Source: SHWB01 sp050246875 | GTDB taxonomy: Bacteria > Pseudomonadota > Alphaproteobacteria > UBA6615 | Direction of reading: 5' to 3' | Length of the DNA: 64,000 nucleotides | Assembly: GCA_050246875.1 (NCBI GenBank) | Contig: JBFWVF010000003.1 | Coordinates: 62,001-126,000 of the forward strand | In this document: piece after piece, positions 9,277 to 17,776 of the stretch | How positions within the stretch are numbered: the stretch's first letter is position 1 | How the letters are laid out: each line of letters starts with the position of its first letter | Program-made: the position numbers and the translations under genes | Notes under the pieces: generated by a model | Databases searched by the model: none | Told to the model about the DNA's origin: nothing | Seen by the model: only the letters and a program-made list of their open reading frames with translations

Positions 9277-10047
9277 CTAGCCGGCAGCGCTCATCGCCGA
9301 GCGATAGGCCCAGCGGGCGAAGCGCCGCTCGAGGAGGGCGAAGACCGCGTACATGGCGATGCCCTCGATGGCCAGCGCGACGAGCCCGGCGAAGACCAGC
9401 GGCATCTGGAAGTTGGAGCCGGCCAGCACCATCAGATGGCCGACGCCGGCATTGGCCGCCACCGTCTCCGATACCACGGCGCCGACGAAGGCCAGCGTGA
9501 TCGCCACCTTGAGCGAGCCGAACAGGTAGGGCTGGGTGCGCGGGATGCCGACCTTGAGCATGATGTCGAGCTTGCGCGCGCCCAGCGCCCGCAGCACGTC
9601 CTCCAGCTCCGGCTCGGTGGTGGCGAGCCCGGTGGCGACGTTGACCACGATGGGGAAGAACGAGATCAGGAAGGCGGTGAGGATGGCCGGCACCTCGCCG
9701 ACGCCGAACCAGATGACGAGGATCGGCACCACGGCGACCTTGGGCACCGAGTTGAAGCCGACCATCACCGGATAGAGGCCGCGATAGATGGTGCGCGACC
9801 AGCCGACGACGAGGCCGAGCGCGATGCCGAAGGCGACGGCGAGACCGAAGCCGGCCAGCGTCGTCCACAGGGTGACGAAGGAGTTGCGCAACAGAGGGCC
9901 GGCGAACTTGACCATCGCCCCGGCCACCGCCGACGGCGCCGGCAGGATGAACGGATCGACGGCGAGGCCGACGCAGATCACCTCCCACAGCACCACCATG
10001 CCGACCGTGAACAGCACCGGCGACAGGCGCTCGAGGGTGGCGTTCAT
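9277..10047 (-). CDS. ABC transporter permease (SsuC/TauC type)
   Basis: A 256-residue inner-membrane permease with about six hydrophobic segments. The EAA loop (LRALGARKLDIMLKVGIPRT, around residues 153-172) docks the ATPase. Its start overlaps the ATPase stop by four bases (ATGA), so the two are translated together. It belongs to the importer whose binding protein lies at 10857-11876 and whose operon continues into the Rieske oxygenase. Confidence 0.92.
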   Translation of the reverse strand: MNATLERLSPVLFTVGMVVLWEVICVGLAVDPFILPAPSAVAGAMVKFAGPLLRNSFVTLWTTLAGFGLAVAFGIALGLVVGWSRTIYRGLYPVMVGFNSVPKVAVVPILVIWFGVGEVPAILTAFLISFFPIVVNVATGLATTEPELEDVLRALGARKLDIMLKVGIPRTQPYLFGSLKVAITLAFVGAVVSETVAANAGVGHLMVLAGSNFQMPLVFAGLVALAIEGIAMYAVFALLERRFARWAYRSAMSAAG

Positions 10048-10832
10048 GCCGACCGCATATCGGCGATGCGACCGCGCAGCTCATGCACGATCTCGGTGAA
10101 GCGGGGATCGAAGCAGATGTCGAGATCGCGCGGGCGCGGCAGGTCGATGGGTCGCACGGTGACGATGCGTCCCGGGCGCGCGCTCATGACATGGACCGTG
10201 TCGGCGAGGAAGGCAGCCTCGCGCAGATCGTGCGTCACCAGGACGACGGTGAAGTCGATCTTCGCCCACAAATCGCGCAGCACGCACCACAACTCCTCGC
10301 GCGTGAAAGCGTCGAGGGCGGCGAAGGGCTCGTCGAGCATCAGCAGCGCCGGCTGGTGGATCAGCGCCCGGCAGAGCGAGGCGCGCTGCTGCATGCCGCC
10401 GGACAGTTCCCACGGATAGCGATCGCCGAAGCCGCCGAGCCCGACGGTCTTCAGCAGGTCCTCGGCCTGCTGGCGATACTCGGCGCGATGGCGCCGGAAG
10501 CGGCCGCGATGCGGCTCGACGATTTCCAGCGGCAGCATCACGTTGTCGGCGACGGTGCGCCACGGCAGCAGGTTGGCGTTCTGGAACGCCATGCCGGCCA
10601 TCTTCACCGGCCCCGCCACCTCGTGGCCGGCGACGACGACGGTGCCGGCGGTCGGCGGCACGAGGCCGGTGACCAGCTTCATCAGGGTCGACTTGCCGCA
10701 GCCCGACGGGCCGACGACGGCGGCGAATTCGCCCTTCTGCACCTTGAGGCTGGCATCGCGGAGCGCCGGGACGGCGCCCGACGCCCCGCGATAGGTCAGC
10801 GTCACCGCATCGATGTCGACAAAGGCGGACAC
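10044..10832 (-). CDS. ABC transporter ATP-binding protein (SsuB/TauB type)
   Basis: A 262-residue ATPase. Walker A GPSGCGKST is at residues 41-49, the signature is LSGGMQQR, Walker B is LLMLDEPFAALD, and the H-loop is in LVTHDL. This matches nitrate/sulfonate/bicarbonate-type importers. The start is GTG at 10832, 24 bases after the binding-protein gene; no strong ribosome site is visible. It energises the permease next to it (four-base overlap). Confidence 0.93.
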   Translation of the reverse strand: MSAFVDIDAVTLTYRGASGAVPALRDASLKVQKGEFAAVVGPSGCGKSTLMKLVTGLVPPTAGTVVVAGHEVAGPVKMAGMAFQNANLLPWRTVADNVMLPLEIVEPHRGRFRRHRAEYRQQAEDLLKTVGLGGFGDRYPWELSGGMQQRASLCRALIHQPALLMLDEPFAALDAFTREELWCVLRDLWAKIDFTVVLVTHDLREAAFLADTVHVMSARPGRIVTVRPIDLPRPRDLDICFDPRFTEIVHELRGRIADMRSA

Positions 10833-10856
10833 GGCGCGGCGACCGTCCGTTGCGGC

Positions 10857-11876
10857 CTAGAGCTTGCGCTCGGCCATCGGCGGCAGGAAGGCGTCGGTGA
10901 AGATGTCCTCCGCCTTCGGCTTCGACTTGAACTCGTAGGTGACGGCGATCTGGTCGATCGACTTCGACAAGCGCGCCATGTCGACGCCGCCGAAGCCGTT
11001 GGCCTTGACCCAGGGGGTGACAAAGTTGTCGCGCAGCGACATTTCCAGCCGTGCCAGCTCGACCTTGGCGTCGCCGGTCTCGTTGCGCTTCATCAGTGCG
11101 GCATTGGCGGCGGCCGGGTCGGCCAGCGTATCGCGCACGCCCTTGATGGTCGCGGCGATGAAGCCCTTGACGGCCGCCGGATTGGCCTTGGCGAAGTCCG
11201 GGTTGACCATCAGCGCGTTGCCGTAAAGCTCCAGCCCGTAGTCCGACATCAGCATGACGACGATGTCGTTGGCCGCCACGCCGCGCTGCATCAGGTTGAA
11301 GTAGGACGAGAACGAGAAGCCGGTGATGGCGTGCACATCGCCCGAGGCCAGCATCGGCTCGCGCACCGGGAAGCCGACGTTGTTGATTGTCACCTTGGAG
11401 GCGTCGATGCCGTTGGCCTGCACGAACGCCTTCCACTGGGCATAGGCACCGTCCGGCGCCGGCGCGCCGAGGATGCGGCCTTCGAGGTCCTTCGGCTTGG
11501 CGATGCCCATCTTCTTCAGCGTCACGATGGCGAAGGGCGGCTTGTCGTACATCATCGCCACCGCCATCAGCGGCTTGTCGGGATTCTGGTCGCGGAACTT
11601 GATCAGCGAGTTGATGTCGGCGAAGCCGATGTCGTAGGCGCCCGCGGCGACGCGCGTGATGCCCTGCACCGAGCCCTGGCCGGAATCGATCGTCACGTCG
11701 AGGCCGGCGGCCTTGTAGTAGCCCTTGTCGAGAGCGACGAAATACGGCGCCGCCGGTCCTTCGAACTTCCAGTCGAGGCCGAACTTCACCGCCGTCTGCG
11801 CCGAGGCACCGCCCGCGACGAGCGCCGCCGCCACGAATGCCGCGCCTGCGATGGCGCGCGCGCCGAGTGGCTTCAT
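10857..11876 (-). CDS. ABC transporter substrate-binding protein (NMT1/SsuA-like)
   Basis: A 339-residue periplasmic binding protein. The chosen ATG (11876) has AGGGGA upstream and opens directly with an export signal: a positively charged start, hydrophobic core and ASA-Q cleavage site near residue 27. A longer in-frame start at 11936 would add a non-signal leader and is less likely. The body shows DWKFEGPAAPYFVALDKGYY, the usual first lobe of the NMT1/thiamine-precursor-like family, and a GQGSVQG anion loop. It is the first gene of the ABC-Rieske-hydrolase operon. Ligand unknown; the oxygenase suggests an aromatic or amine compound. Confidence 0.9.
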   Translation of the reverse strand: MKPLGARAIAGAAFVAAALVAGGASAQTAVKFGLDWKFEGPAAPYFVALDKGYYKAAGLDVTIDSGQGSVQGITRVAAGAYDIGFADINSLIKFRDQNPDKPLMAVAMMYDKPPFAIVTLKKMGIAKPKDLEGRILGAPAPDGAYAQWKAFVQANGIDASKVTINNVGFPVREPMLASGDVHAITGFSFSSYFNLMQRGVAANDIVVMLMSDYGLELYGNALMVNPDFAKANPAAVKGFIAATIKGVRDTLADPAAANAALMKRNETGDAKVELARLEMSLRDNFVTPWVKANGFGGVDMARLSKSIDQIAVTYEFKSKPKAEDIFTDAFLPPMAERKL

Positions 11877-12041
11877 GTTCCCCTGTCCTTCCACAATCGC
11901 GCCGCCTGCCGGCGCCCCGTCGGCCTGTTGAGGCAAGGCCCGTGCCAGCGCCGGCCACCCCCGTAGCCCCGGCGCGGCGCATCTTCGGCGGGCAGGTCGC
12001 CTGCATTTGCGGCAGGCCCCACCGAACTGGCGAATATTTAA

Positions 12042-12929
12042 TCAGCTACCGCGGTAGGTCGTATAGCTCCATGGCGAGGCCAGCAGCGGCACGTGGTAGT
12101 GGCCCTCGGGCTCGGCGACCGCGAAGCGCAGAGGCACGACATCGAGGAAGCGCGGCTCGCCCCCCGCCACGCCCTGCGCGGCGAAATAGTCGCCGATGGC
12201 GAAGCGCAGCTCGTAGGTCCCGATCGGCACCGGCCGGCCGGTGATCAGCGGCGCATCGGTGCGGCCGTCGGCATTGGTCGCCGCCCGTGCCAGCAGGCGC
12301 GACGGCCCGGCCGCCGCGATCTCGACCAGCTCGACTGCCACGCCTGCGGCCGGGCGGCCGGCATGGGTGTCGAGCACATGGGTCGACAGGCGGCCGGCCA
12401 CCCTCAGGCGGTCGGGGCCCTCGACTAGCCGGTCGAGGCGCAGGGCGGCGATGCGCGCAACCTCGGCCAACGCGGTCGCCAGCTCGTCCGCCGGCGCGTT
12501 GGCCAGGCGACGCTCGAACTGGCGCAGGATCGAATCCTTCGTGTGGCGGCCGACGCAGACGATGAACGGAAAGCCGAACTTCGCCCGGTAGGCGTCGTTG
12601 AGACGGTGGAAGGCGGCGTACTCGGCGTCCGACAGGCGGTCGAGGCCGGCGCCGGCCTGTTCGGCCGCCGAGTGCGCCGTCACCTCGCCCGCCCGCGCGG
12701 CGCGCCCGGCGAGATCGGGGTGATTACGCACCAGGACGAGGCGCTCGGCCTCGGGCGCCGCATCGACCGCCGCGGCCAGCGCGGCATGCAGGCCCGCGAC
12801 GCCGGCGAACGGCCGCCGCCTCGCCGCCGCTGCCGCGACCCACGGCGCGTGCTCGTAGATGTCGCCGAGGGCCGCGACGAACGCATCCGGCGTCGCGGCG
12901 TTGAGGGCATCGAGCGTGATCGTGTCCAT
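12042..12929 (-). CDS. Bifunctional OHCU decarboxylase / 5-hydroxyisourate hydrolase (UraD-UraH fusion)
   Basis: A 295-residue fusion for the last two steps from urate oxidation to S-allantoin. Residues 1-165 are the OHCU decarboxylase, with the catalytic-region HPDLAG at 70-75 and FPFIVC at 120-125. Residues about 178-295 are the transthyretin-like 5-hydroxyisourate hydrolase, starting at LSTHVLDTHAGRPAAGV and ending with the family's YHVPLLASPWSYTTYRGS, including the diagnostic C-terminal YRGS. Steps in the pathway run in reverse of domain order (UraH first, then UraD). Start ATG 12929 is nine bases beyond the puuE stop, so it is the third gene of the urate operon. Confidence 0.93.
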   Translation of the reverse strand: MDTITLDALNAATPDAFVAALGDIYEHAPWVAAAAARRRPFAGVAGLHAALAAAVDAAPEAERLVLVRNHPDLAGRAARAGEVTAHSAAEQAGAGLDRLSDAEYAAFHRLNDAYRAKFGFPFIVCVGRHTKDSILRQFERRLANAPADELATALAEVARIAALRLDRLVEGPDRLRVAGRLSTHVLDTHAGRPAAGVAVELVEIAAAGPSRLLARAATNADGRTDAPLITGRPVPIGTYELRFAIGDYFAAQGVAGGEPRFLDVVPLRFAVAEPEGHYHVPLLASPWSYTTYRGS

Positions 12930-12937
12930 CGGGTGCC

Positions 12938-13882
12938 TCAGCCGACCAGCGGCGCGTCGGCCGCCAGCGCGGCGTGTTCGGCATGCCAGTGGCGCGCGAT
13001 GTCGGCGCGCGTCGGCACCCAGACGCGCTCGTGGCCGCCGATGTAGTCGAGGAACCGCAGCAGCGATGCCATGCGACCGGGCCGGCCGACGAGGCGGCAG
13101 TGCAGGCCCACGGTCATCATCTTCGGCGCCTCGGCGCCCTCGGCGTAGAGCACGTCGAAGCTGTCCTTGAGGTAGGTGTAGAAATCGTCGCCGCCGGAAA
13201 ACCCCTGGGCGTTGATGAAGCGCATGTCGTTGACGTCGAGGGTGTAGGGGATGACGACGTGCGGGCCCTGCCGGCCGCGCACCCAGTACGGCAGGTCGTC
13301 GGCGTAGGAGTCCGAGGAGTAGAGGAAGCCGCCTTCCTCGAGCACGAGGCGCAGCGTGTTCTCCGAGCAGCGGCCGGCATACCAGCCGATCGGCCGCGCG
13401 CCGGTCGCCGCGGCGTGGATGCGGATCGCCTCGTGCAGTTGCCGGCGTTCCTCGGCCTCGGGAATGTCCTTGTATTCGATCCACTTGAGGCCGTGGCTGG
13501 CGATCTCCCAGCCAGCCTCGTTCATCGCCGCCACCTGTTCGGGGCAGCGCGCCAGCGCACCCGCGATGGCGTAGACCGTCAGCGGCAGGCGGCGGCTCGT
13601 GAAAGCCCGCCACAGGCGCCAGAAGCCGGCCCGCGCGCCGTATTCGAACATCGATTCGACGTTCATGTGGCGCTGGCCGGGCCAGGGCTGCGCGCCCAGC
13701 ACATCGGAGAGGAAGGATTCGGAGGCCGGATCGCCGTGCAGGATGCTGTTCTCGCCGCCCTCCTCGTAGTTCATCACGAACTGCACGGCGATGCGCGCCC
13801 GGCCCGGCCAGCGCGGATCGGGCGGCGTACGGCCGTAGCCGCGCAGGTCGCGCGGGTAAGGAGCGGCTGCGTCAGCGGGCAT
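12938..13882 (-). CDS. puuE: Allantoinase PuuE (polysaccharide-deacetylase fold)
   Basis: A 314-residue member of the NodB-fold allantoinases, which open allantoin to allantoate without resembling classical AllB. Family marks are RDLRGYGRTPPDPRWPGRAR at the start, QFVMNYEEGGENS, a WEIASHGLKWIEY metal region and GWYAGRCSENT. The ATG at 13882 has GGGAGA upstream; a TTG at 13900 is a weaker option. The start lies inside the 3' end of puuD (11-base overlap), so the two are coupled. With PuuD and the UraD-UraH fusion it completes urate to allantoate. Confidence 0.92.
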   Translation of the reverse strand: MPADAAAPYPRDLRGYGRTPPDPRWPGRARIAVQFVMNYEEGGENSILHGDPASESFLSDVLGAQPWPGQRHMNVESMFEYGARAGFWRLWRAFTSRRLPLTVYAIAGALARCPEQVAAMNEAGWEIASHGLKWIEYKDIPEAEERRQLHEAIRIHAAATGARPIGWYAGRCSENTLRLVLEEGGFLYSSDSYADDLPYWVRGRQGPHVVIPYTLDVNDMRFINAQGFSGGDDFYTYLKDSFDVLYAEGAEAPKMMTVGLHCRLVGRPGRMASLLRFLDYIGGHERVWVPTRADIARHWHAEHAALAADAPLVG

Positions 13883-15089
13883 GCGTGGTCTCCCCGGCAA
13901 GCGGCGCGCCGGCCGCGAACCAGGCGACCAGCATGGCGCGTTCCTCGCGCGTCATGGCACTGACATTGCCCGGCGGCATGGCGTCCGAACGCGCCGCGGC
14001 AATGGCGATCTGCCGCGCGTGGCGGCGGATATCGTCGGGCGTATCGAGCCGCACGCCGCGCGGCGCCGAGGCGACGATGTCCCATGTCGGCTGCGCCGCG
14101 TGACACATCGCGCAGCGCGAGGCGATGACGGTCTCGACCTCGGCGAAGGCCGGCGGAAAGACCGGGATCATGGCCTGCCGTTCGCGCGGGCCCGCAGCCG
14201 ACAGCCAGGCGACGGCGAGCAGGCCGACGGCTGTCGCGCCCCACACCCACCACGGCGAGGGGCGGCCGGCGTGGCGCTCGTTGAAGAAGTGGCGGATCAG
14301 CGGCCCCAGCGCCAGCACGACGGCGACGATCAGCCAGTTGTAACGGGTGGCGTAGAACAGCGGATAGTGATTGGCCAGCATCAGGAAGACGACCGGCAAG
14401 GTGAGGTAGTTGTTGTGCACCGAGCGCTGCTTGCCCTGCGCGCCCAGCCGCGGGTCCGGCTTTTCGCCCGCGAGCAGCGCGGCGACGATCCTGCGCTGGT
14501 TGGGCATGATCACGGCCCAGACATTGGCCACCATGATGGTGCCGATCAGCGCGCCGATCTGGATGAAGGCGCCGCGGCCGCTGAACATCTGGGTGAAGGC
14601 CCAGGTCAGCGCGACGAGGAAGACGTAGCCGACGGCGGCGAGCGCGCCCTCGTGGCTTCCGAGCGGCGACCGGCACAGCGCCTCGTAGACCAGCCAGGCG
14701 ACGAGCAGGGTGCCGGCGCTGAGCGCGATGGCCTGCCAGGCCTCGATGTCCAGCACCGTGCGATCGATGAGGTAGAGTTCGGCGCCGACATAGTAGACGA
14801 GCACCAGCAACGCCGTGCCCGACAGCCACGTCATGTACGCTTCCCACTTGAACCAGGCGAGATCGGCCGGCAGGTGCGACGGCGCCACCATGTACTTCAC
14901 CATGTGGTAGAAGCCGCCGCCGTGGACCTGATACGCCTCGCCCTGCACACCGTCGGGCAGGCCGTCCCGCCGCCGCAGGCTGAGGTCGAGATGGATGAAG
15001 TAGAAGGACGTGCCGATCCACGCGATGCCGGCGATGACATGCAGCCAGCGCACGCCGGCGGTGAGCCATTCGGTGACGACCAGATCCAT
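13872..15089 (-). CDS. puuD: Membrane urate hydroxylase PuuD with cytochrome c domain
   Basis: A 405-residue membrane protein that oxidises urate to 5-hydroxyisourate, passing electrons through a C-terminal c-type heme to the respiratory chain instead of making hydrogen peroxide. About eight membrane segments fill residues 1-310, starting at RWLHVIAGIAWIGTSFYFIH, the PuuD N-terminal mark. The heme c site CAMCH is at residues 326-330, followed by PPGNVSAMT as a likely Met-ligand region. The ATG at 15089 has GGGGGAT upstream; an upstream in-frame start at 15167 is rejected as it adds no conserved sequence. First gene of the urate operon, divergent from the M20 gene. Confidence 0.93.
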   Translation of the reverse strand: MDLVVTEWLTAGVRWLHVIAGIAWIGTSFYFIHLDLSLRRRDGLPDGVQGEAYQVHGGGFYHMVKYMVAPSHLPADLAWFKWEAYMTWLSGTALLVLVYYVGAELYLIDRTVLDIEAWQAIALSAGTLLVAWLVYEALCRSPLGSHEGALAAVGYVFLVALTWAFTQMFSGRGAFIQIGALIGTIMVANVWAVIMPNQRRIVAALLAGEKPDPRLGAQGKQRSVHNNYLTLPVVFLMLANHYPLFYATRYNWLIVAVVLALGPLIRHFFNERHAGRPSPWWVWGATAVGLLAVAWLSAAGPRERQAMIPVFPPAFAEVETVIASRCAMCHAAQPTWDIVASAPRGVRLDTPDDIRRHARQIAIAAARSDAMPPGNVSAMTREERAMLVAWFAAGAPLAGETTHAR

Positions 15090-15190
15090 CGCATCCCCCC
15101 GCTCGCCGGCCGGCAGCGTCCGTCCGCGCAGTATCGCAGGCGCGCGCCGTCCCGACCAAGCAAGCAACGCGCCACACGCGGAGACCGGGC

Positions 15191-16438
15191 ATGACCCTCG
15201 CCGCCACCATCGACGCCTTCTTGGCCGGCGAGGCCTCCCGCCAGACGGGCTTCCTCGCCGAACTCGTGCGCGCGCCGAGCGACAACCCGCCGGGCGACTG
15301 CGCCGCCGCGGCGGCGCGCTGCCAGGCGCTGCTCGAGGGGCTGGGCCTGGCGGTCGAGGCCGACATCGTGCCGGCCGCCGAGGTCGCGGCCAACGGCATG
15401 GTGTCTGCGACCAACCTGATCGTCCGCCATCGCTTCGGCCCGGGGCCGACGATCGCGCTGAACGCCCATGGCGACGTCGTGCCGCCGGGCCTCGGCTGGC
15501 GACACGACCCCTACGGCGCGGCGATCGAGGACGGCCCGCACGGCCCGGCCATGTTCGGCCGCGGCGTCGCCGTCTCGAAGTCCGACATCGCGACCTACGC
15601 CTGGGTGCTGCTGGCCCTGCGCCACGCGGCGGCGGCCGGCCATGCGCTGGCCGGCACCGTCGAGCTCCACGTCACCTGGGACGAGGAGGCGGGCGGCGAA
15701 ATCGGCCCGCGCCGCCTGCTCGCCAGCGGCCTGTCGCGGCCCGACCTCGCCATCTGCGCCGGCTTCTCCTACGCCGTCGTCACCGCCCACAATGGTTGCC
15801 TGCACCTCGAAGTCACGGTCACTGGCAAACAGGCGCACGCCGCCGCCCCCGACGCGGGGGTCGACGCGCTGGAGGCGGCGACCGGCGTCCTCGCGGCGCT
15901 CTACGCCGGCCGGCCCGCCCTCGCCGCGACGCGCTCGGCGACGCCCGGCATCGAGACACCGACCCTCAACGTCGGGCTGATCGCGGGCGGCATCAACACC
16001 AACGTCGTGCCCGACCGGGTGACCTTCCGCCTCGACCGCCGCATCGTGCCGGAGGAGAACCCCGACCGCGTCGAGGCGGACCTGCGCGCCCTCGTCGCCG
16101 ACGCGGCCCGCGCCCATCCCCGGGCGCAGGTCGCCGTGACACGGGTGATGCTGGCGCGCCCGCTGGCGCCGCTGGCGGGGACCGAACGGATCACGGCGGC
16201 GCTGCAGGACGCCGCCCGCGCGGTGCTGGGTCTCGACATCGCGGCAACGGGCGTGCCGCTCTACACCGACGCCCGCCACTACGCCGATGCCGGCGTCCCG
16301 GTCGTGCTCTACGGCGCCGGGCCGCGCACGCTCGCCGAGGCCAGCGCGCACAATGCCGACGAGAACCTCCGCCTGAACGATCTTGCGGCGGCGACGCGCA
16401 TCGTCGCCCGCGCCGTCGCGGCGCTGCTGCGCGAATAG
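15191..16438 (+). CDS. M20 family metallo-amidohydrolase (ArgE/DapE-like)
   Basis: A 415-residue zinc amidohydrolase of the acetylornithine deacetylase/succinyl-diaminopimelate desuccinylase family. The metal motif AHGDVVPPG lies near residue 94, and WDEEAGGEIG near residue 164 carries the catalytic Glu pair. A dimerisation domain fills the middle (HNGCLHLEVTVTGKQAHAA). The usual GRGxxDxK is GRGVAVSKSD here, with Val where the bridging Asp is expected. It is divergent from the urate operon with about 100 bases between starts. It could act on allantoate or a carbamoyl compound, but the sequence looks more like ArgE/DapE than AllC; substrate unknown. Confidence 0.83.
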   Translation: MTLAATIDAFLAGEASRQTGFLAELVRAPSDNPPGDCAAAAARCQALLEGLGLAVEADIVPAAEVAANGMVSATNLIVRHRFGPGPTIALNAHGDVVPPGLGWRHDPYGAAIEDGPHGPAMFGRGVAVSKSDIATYAWVLLALRHAAAAGHALAGTVELHVTWDEEAGGEIGPRRLLASGLSRPDLAICAGFSYAVVTAHNGCLHLEVTVTGKQAHAAAPDAGVDALEAATGVLAALYAGRPALAATRSATPGIETPTLNVGLIAGGINTNVVPDRVTFRLDRRIVPEENPDRVEADLRALVADAARAHPRAQVAVTRVMLARPLAPLAGTERITAALQDAARAVLGLDIAATGVPLYTDARHYADAGVPVVLYGAGPRTLAEASAHNADENLRLNDLAAATRIVARAVAALLRE

Positions 16439-16444
16439 GCCCGC

Positions 16445-17695
16445 TCAGGCGCCCCGGCGCCGCAGCTCGCGCCAGCCGATGCCGATCAGCACCAGCGGGA
16501 TCATGCCTTCGGCCGCGACGATGCAGACGGCGGCGGGCGCACCGAACCATTCGGCCATCAGCCCGATGTTCGCGAAGCCGATGACACCGGTGCCGATGCA
16601 GATGGTCATCAGGCCGAACAGGCGGCCGCGCATCTCCGGCGGTGCCACGCTGTAGACCAGCGCACTCTGCATGGCGGAAAAGCCGGCCATGCCGAGGCCG
16701 ATACACAGCATCACCAGTGCCATCGGCGCCGCGTGGCCCATCCAGCCCGAGATGAAGATGAAGACGAGATAGGCCATCGTGCCGAAGTAGTAGAGGCCGC
16801 GGAAGCTCGCGTGCTGCAGCCGCGTGGCGATGACCATGGCGCCGAGGAAGGCGCCCAGCGCCTCCAGCGCGGCGAGCGCGCCGATCCATTCGGCGCCGAT
16901 CATCAGCACGTCGCGCCCGAGCACCGGGATCATCGAGACGAAGGGGAAGCCCCAGATGTTGAAGACCACCGTGACCATGAGGATGCGCAGCACGTCGCGG
17001 TCGCGCGCGGCGAAGACAAAGCCGTCGCGCAGATCGCGGAGAAGGCGGGTCGGCGCGCCGGACCGCACCGTCGCGGACATCGCCGCCGGGATGAGCAGGA
17101 CCAGGACGGCCGAGGTGACGTAGAGGGCGGCCGTCAGGGCAAACGCGCCGTCGGTGCCCAGCCACTCGTAGAGCGCGCCGCCGGCCAGCGGCCCCAGCAT
17201 CCGCGTGGCGTTGTTGGTGGCGCTGTCGAGCCCCATCGCCGGGCCGATCCGCGCCGGACCGGCGATGTCGCCGAGGATGCGGCGGCGCAGCGGCATGTCG
17301 CAGGTCCAGACGATACCGGCGGCGACGCTGGCGGCGGCGACGACCCAGTAGTTGGGATAGCCGAAGAAGAACAGCAGGCACACCGAGCCCGAGACGCAGG
17401 CGGCGGCCGCGAGCCCGACGACCAGCAGCAGGCGGGGCGAGGTACGGTCGGCGACGGCGCCGACGAGCGAGCCCAGCACGGTCAGCGGCAGCAGGCGGAG
17501 AATCACCAGCAGCGCGACGAGGAAGGGCGAGCCGGTGGTGTCGTAGGCGTAGATGCCGACCACCAGCATCTCCAGCCAGCGCGCGATGCCGCTGGCGACG
17601 CCGGCCAGCCAGATGCGCAGGAACTGCGGATCGGCGAGCAGGCCGGCGACGCCGGGCCGCCCGGGGAGAGAAGCTGTGGTGTTGGTCGCGGTCAT
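16445..17695 (-). CDS. MFS transporter (EntS/enterobactin-exporter-like DHA3 type)
   Basis: A 416-residue major facilitator with about twelve membrane segments. The loop VGAVADRTSPRLLL between segments 2 and 3 is the conserved MFS turn, and YSVAPPEMRGRLFGL in the second half is its repeat. The layout resembles EntS/DHA3 multidrug or siderophore exporters. It faces the M20 gene tail to tail with six bases between. Cargo cannot be told. Confidence 0.88.
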   Translation of the reverse strand: MTATNTTASLPGRPGVAGLLADPQFLRIWLAGVASGIARWLEMLVVGIYAYDTTGSPFLVALLVILRLLPLTVLGSLVGAVADRTSPRLLLVVGLAAAACVSGSVCLLFFFGYPNYWVVAAASVAAGIVWTCDMPLRRRILGDIAGPARIGPAMGLDSATNNATRMLGPLAGGALYEWLGTDGAFALTAALYVTSAVLVLLIPAAMSATVRSGAPTRLLRDLRDGFVFAARDRDVLRILMVTVVFNIWGFPFVSMIPVLGRDVLMIGAEWIGALAALEALGAFLGAMVIATRLQHASFRGLYYFGTMAYLVFIFISGWMGHAAPMALVMLCIGLGMAGFSAMQSALVYSVAPPEMRGRLFGLMTICIGTGVIGFANIGLMAEWFGAPAAVCIVAAEGMIPLVLIGIGWRELRRRGA

Positions 17696-17776
17696 GGCGT
17701 GGCGGTGCGCCCCCGCCGCCGCCCACCCGCCGCGGCGCGGCAGGCGGGGACGGCGGAAAGACGCGCCTCCGGGCCT

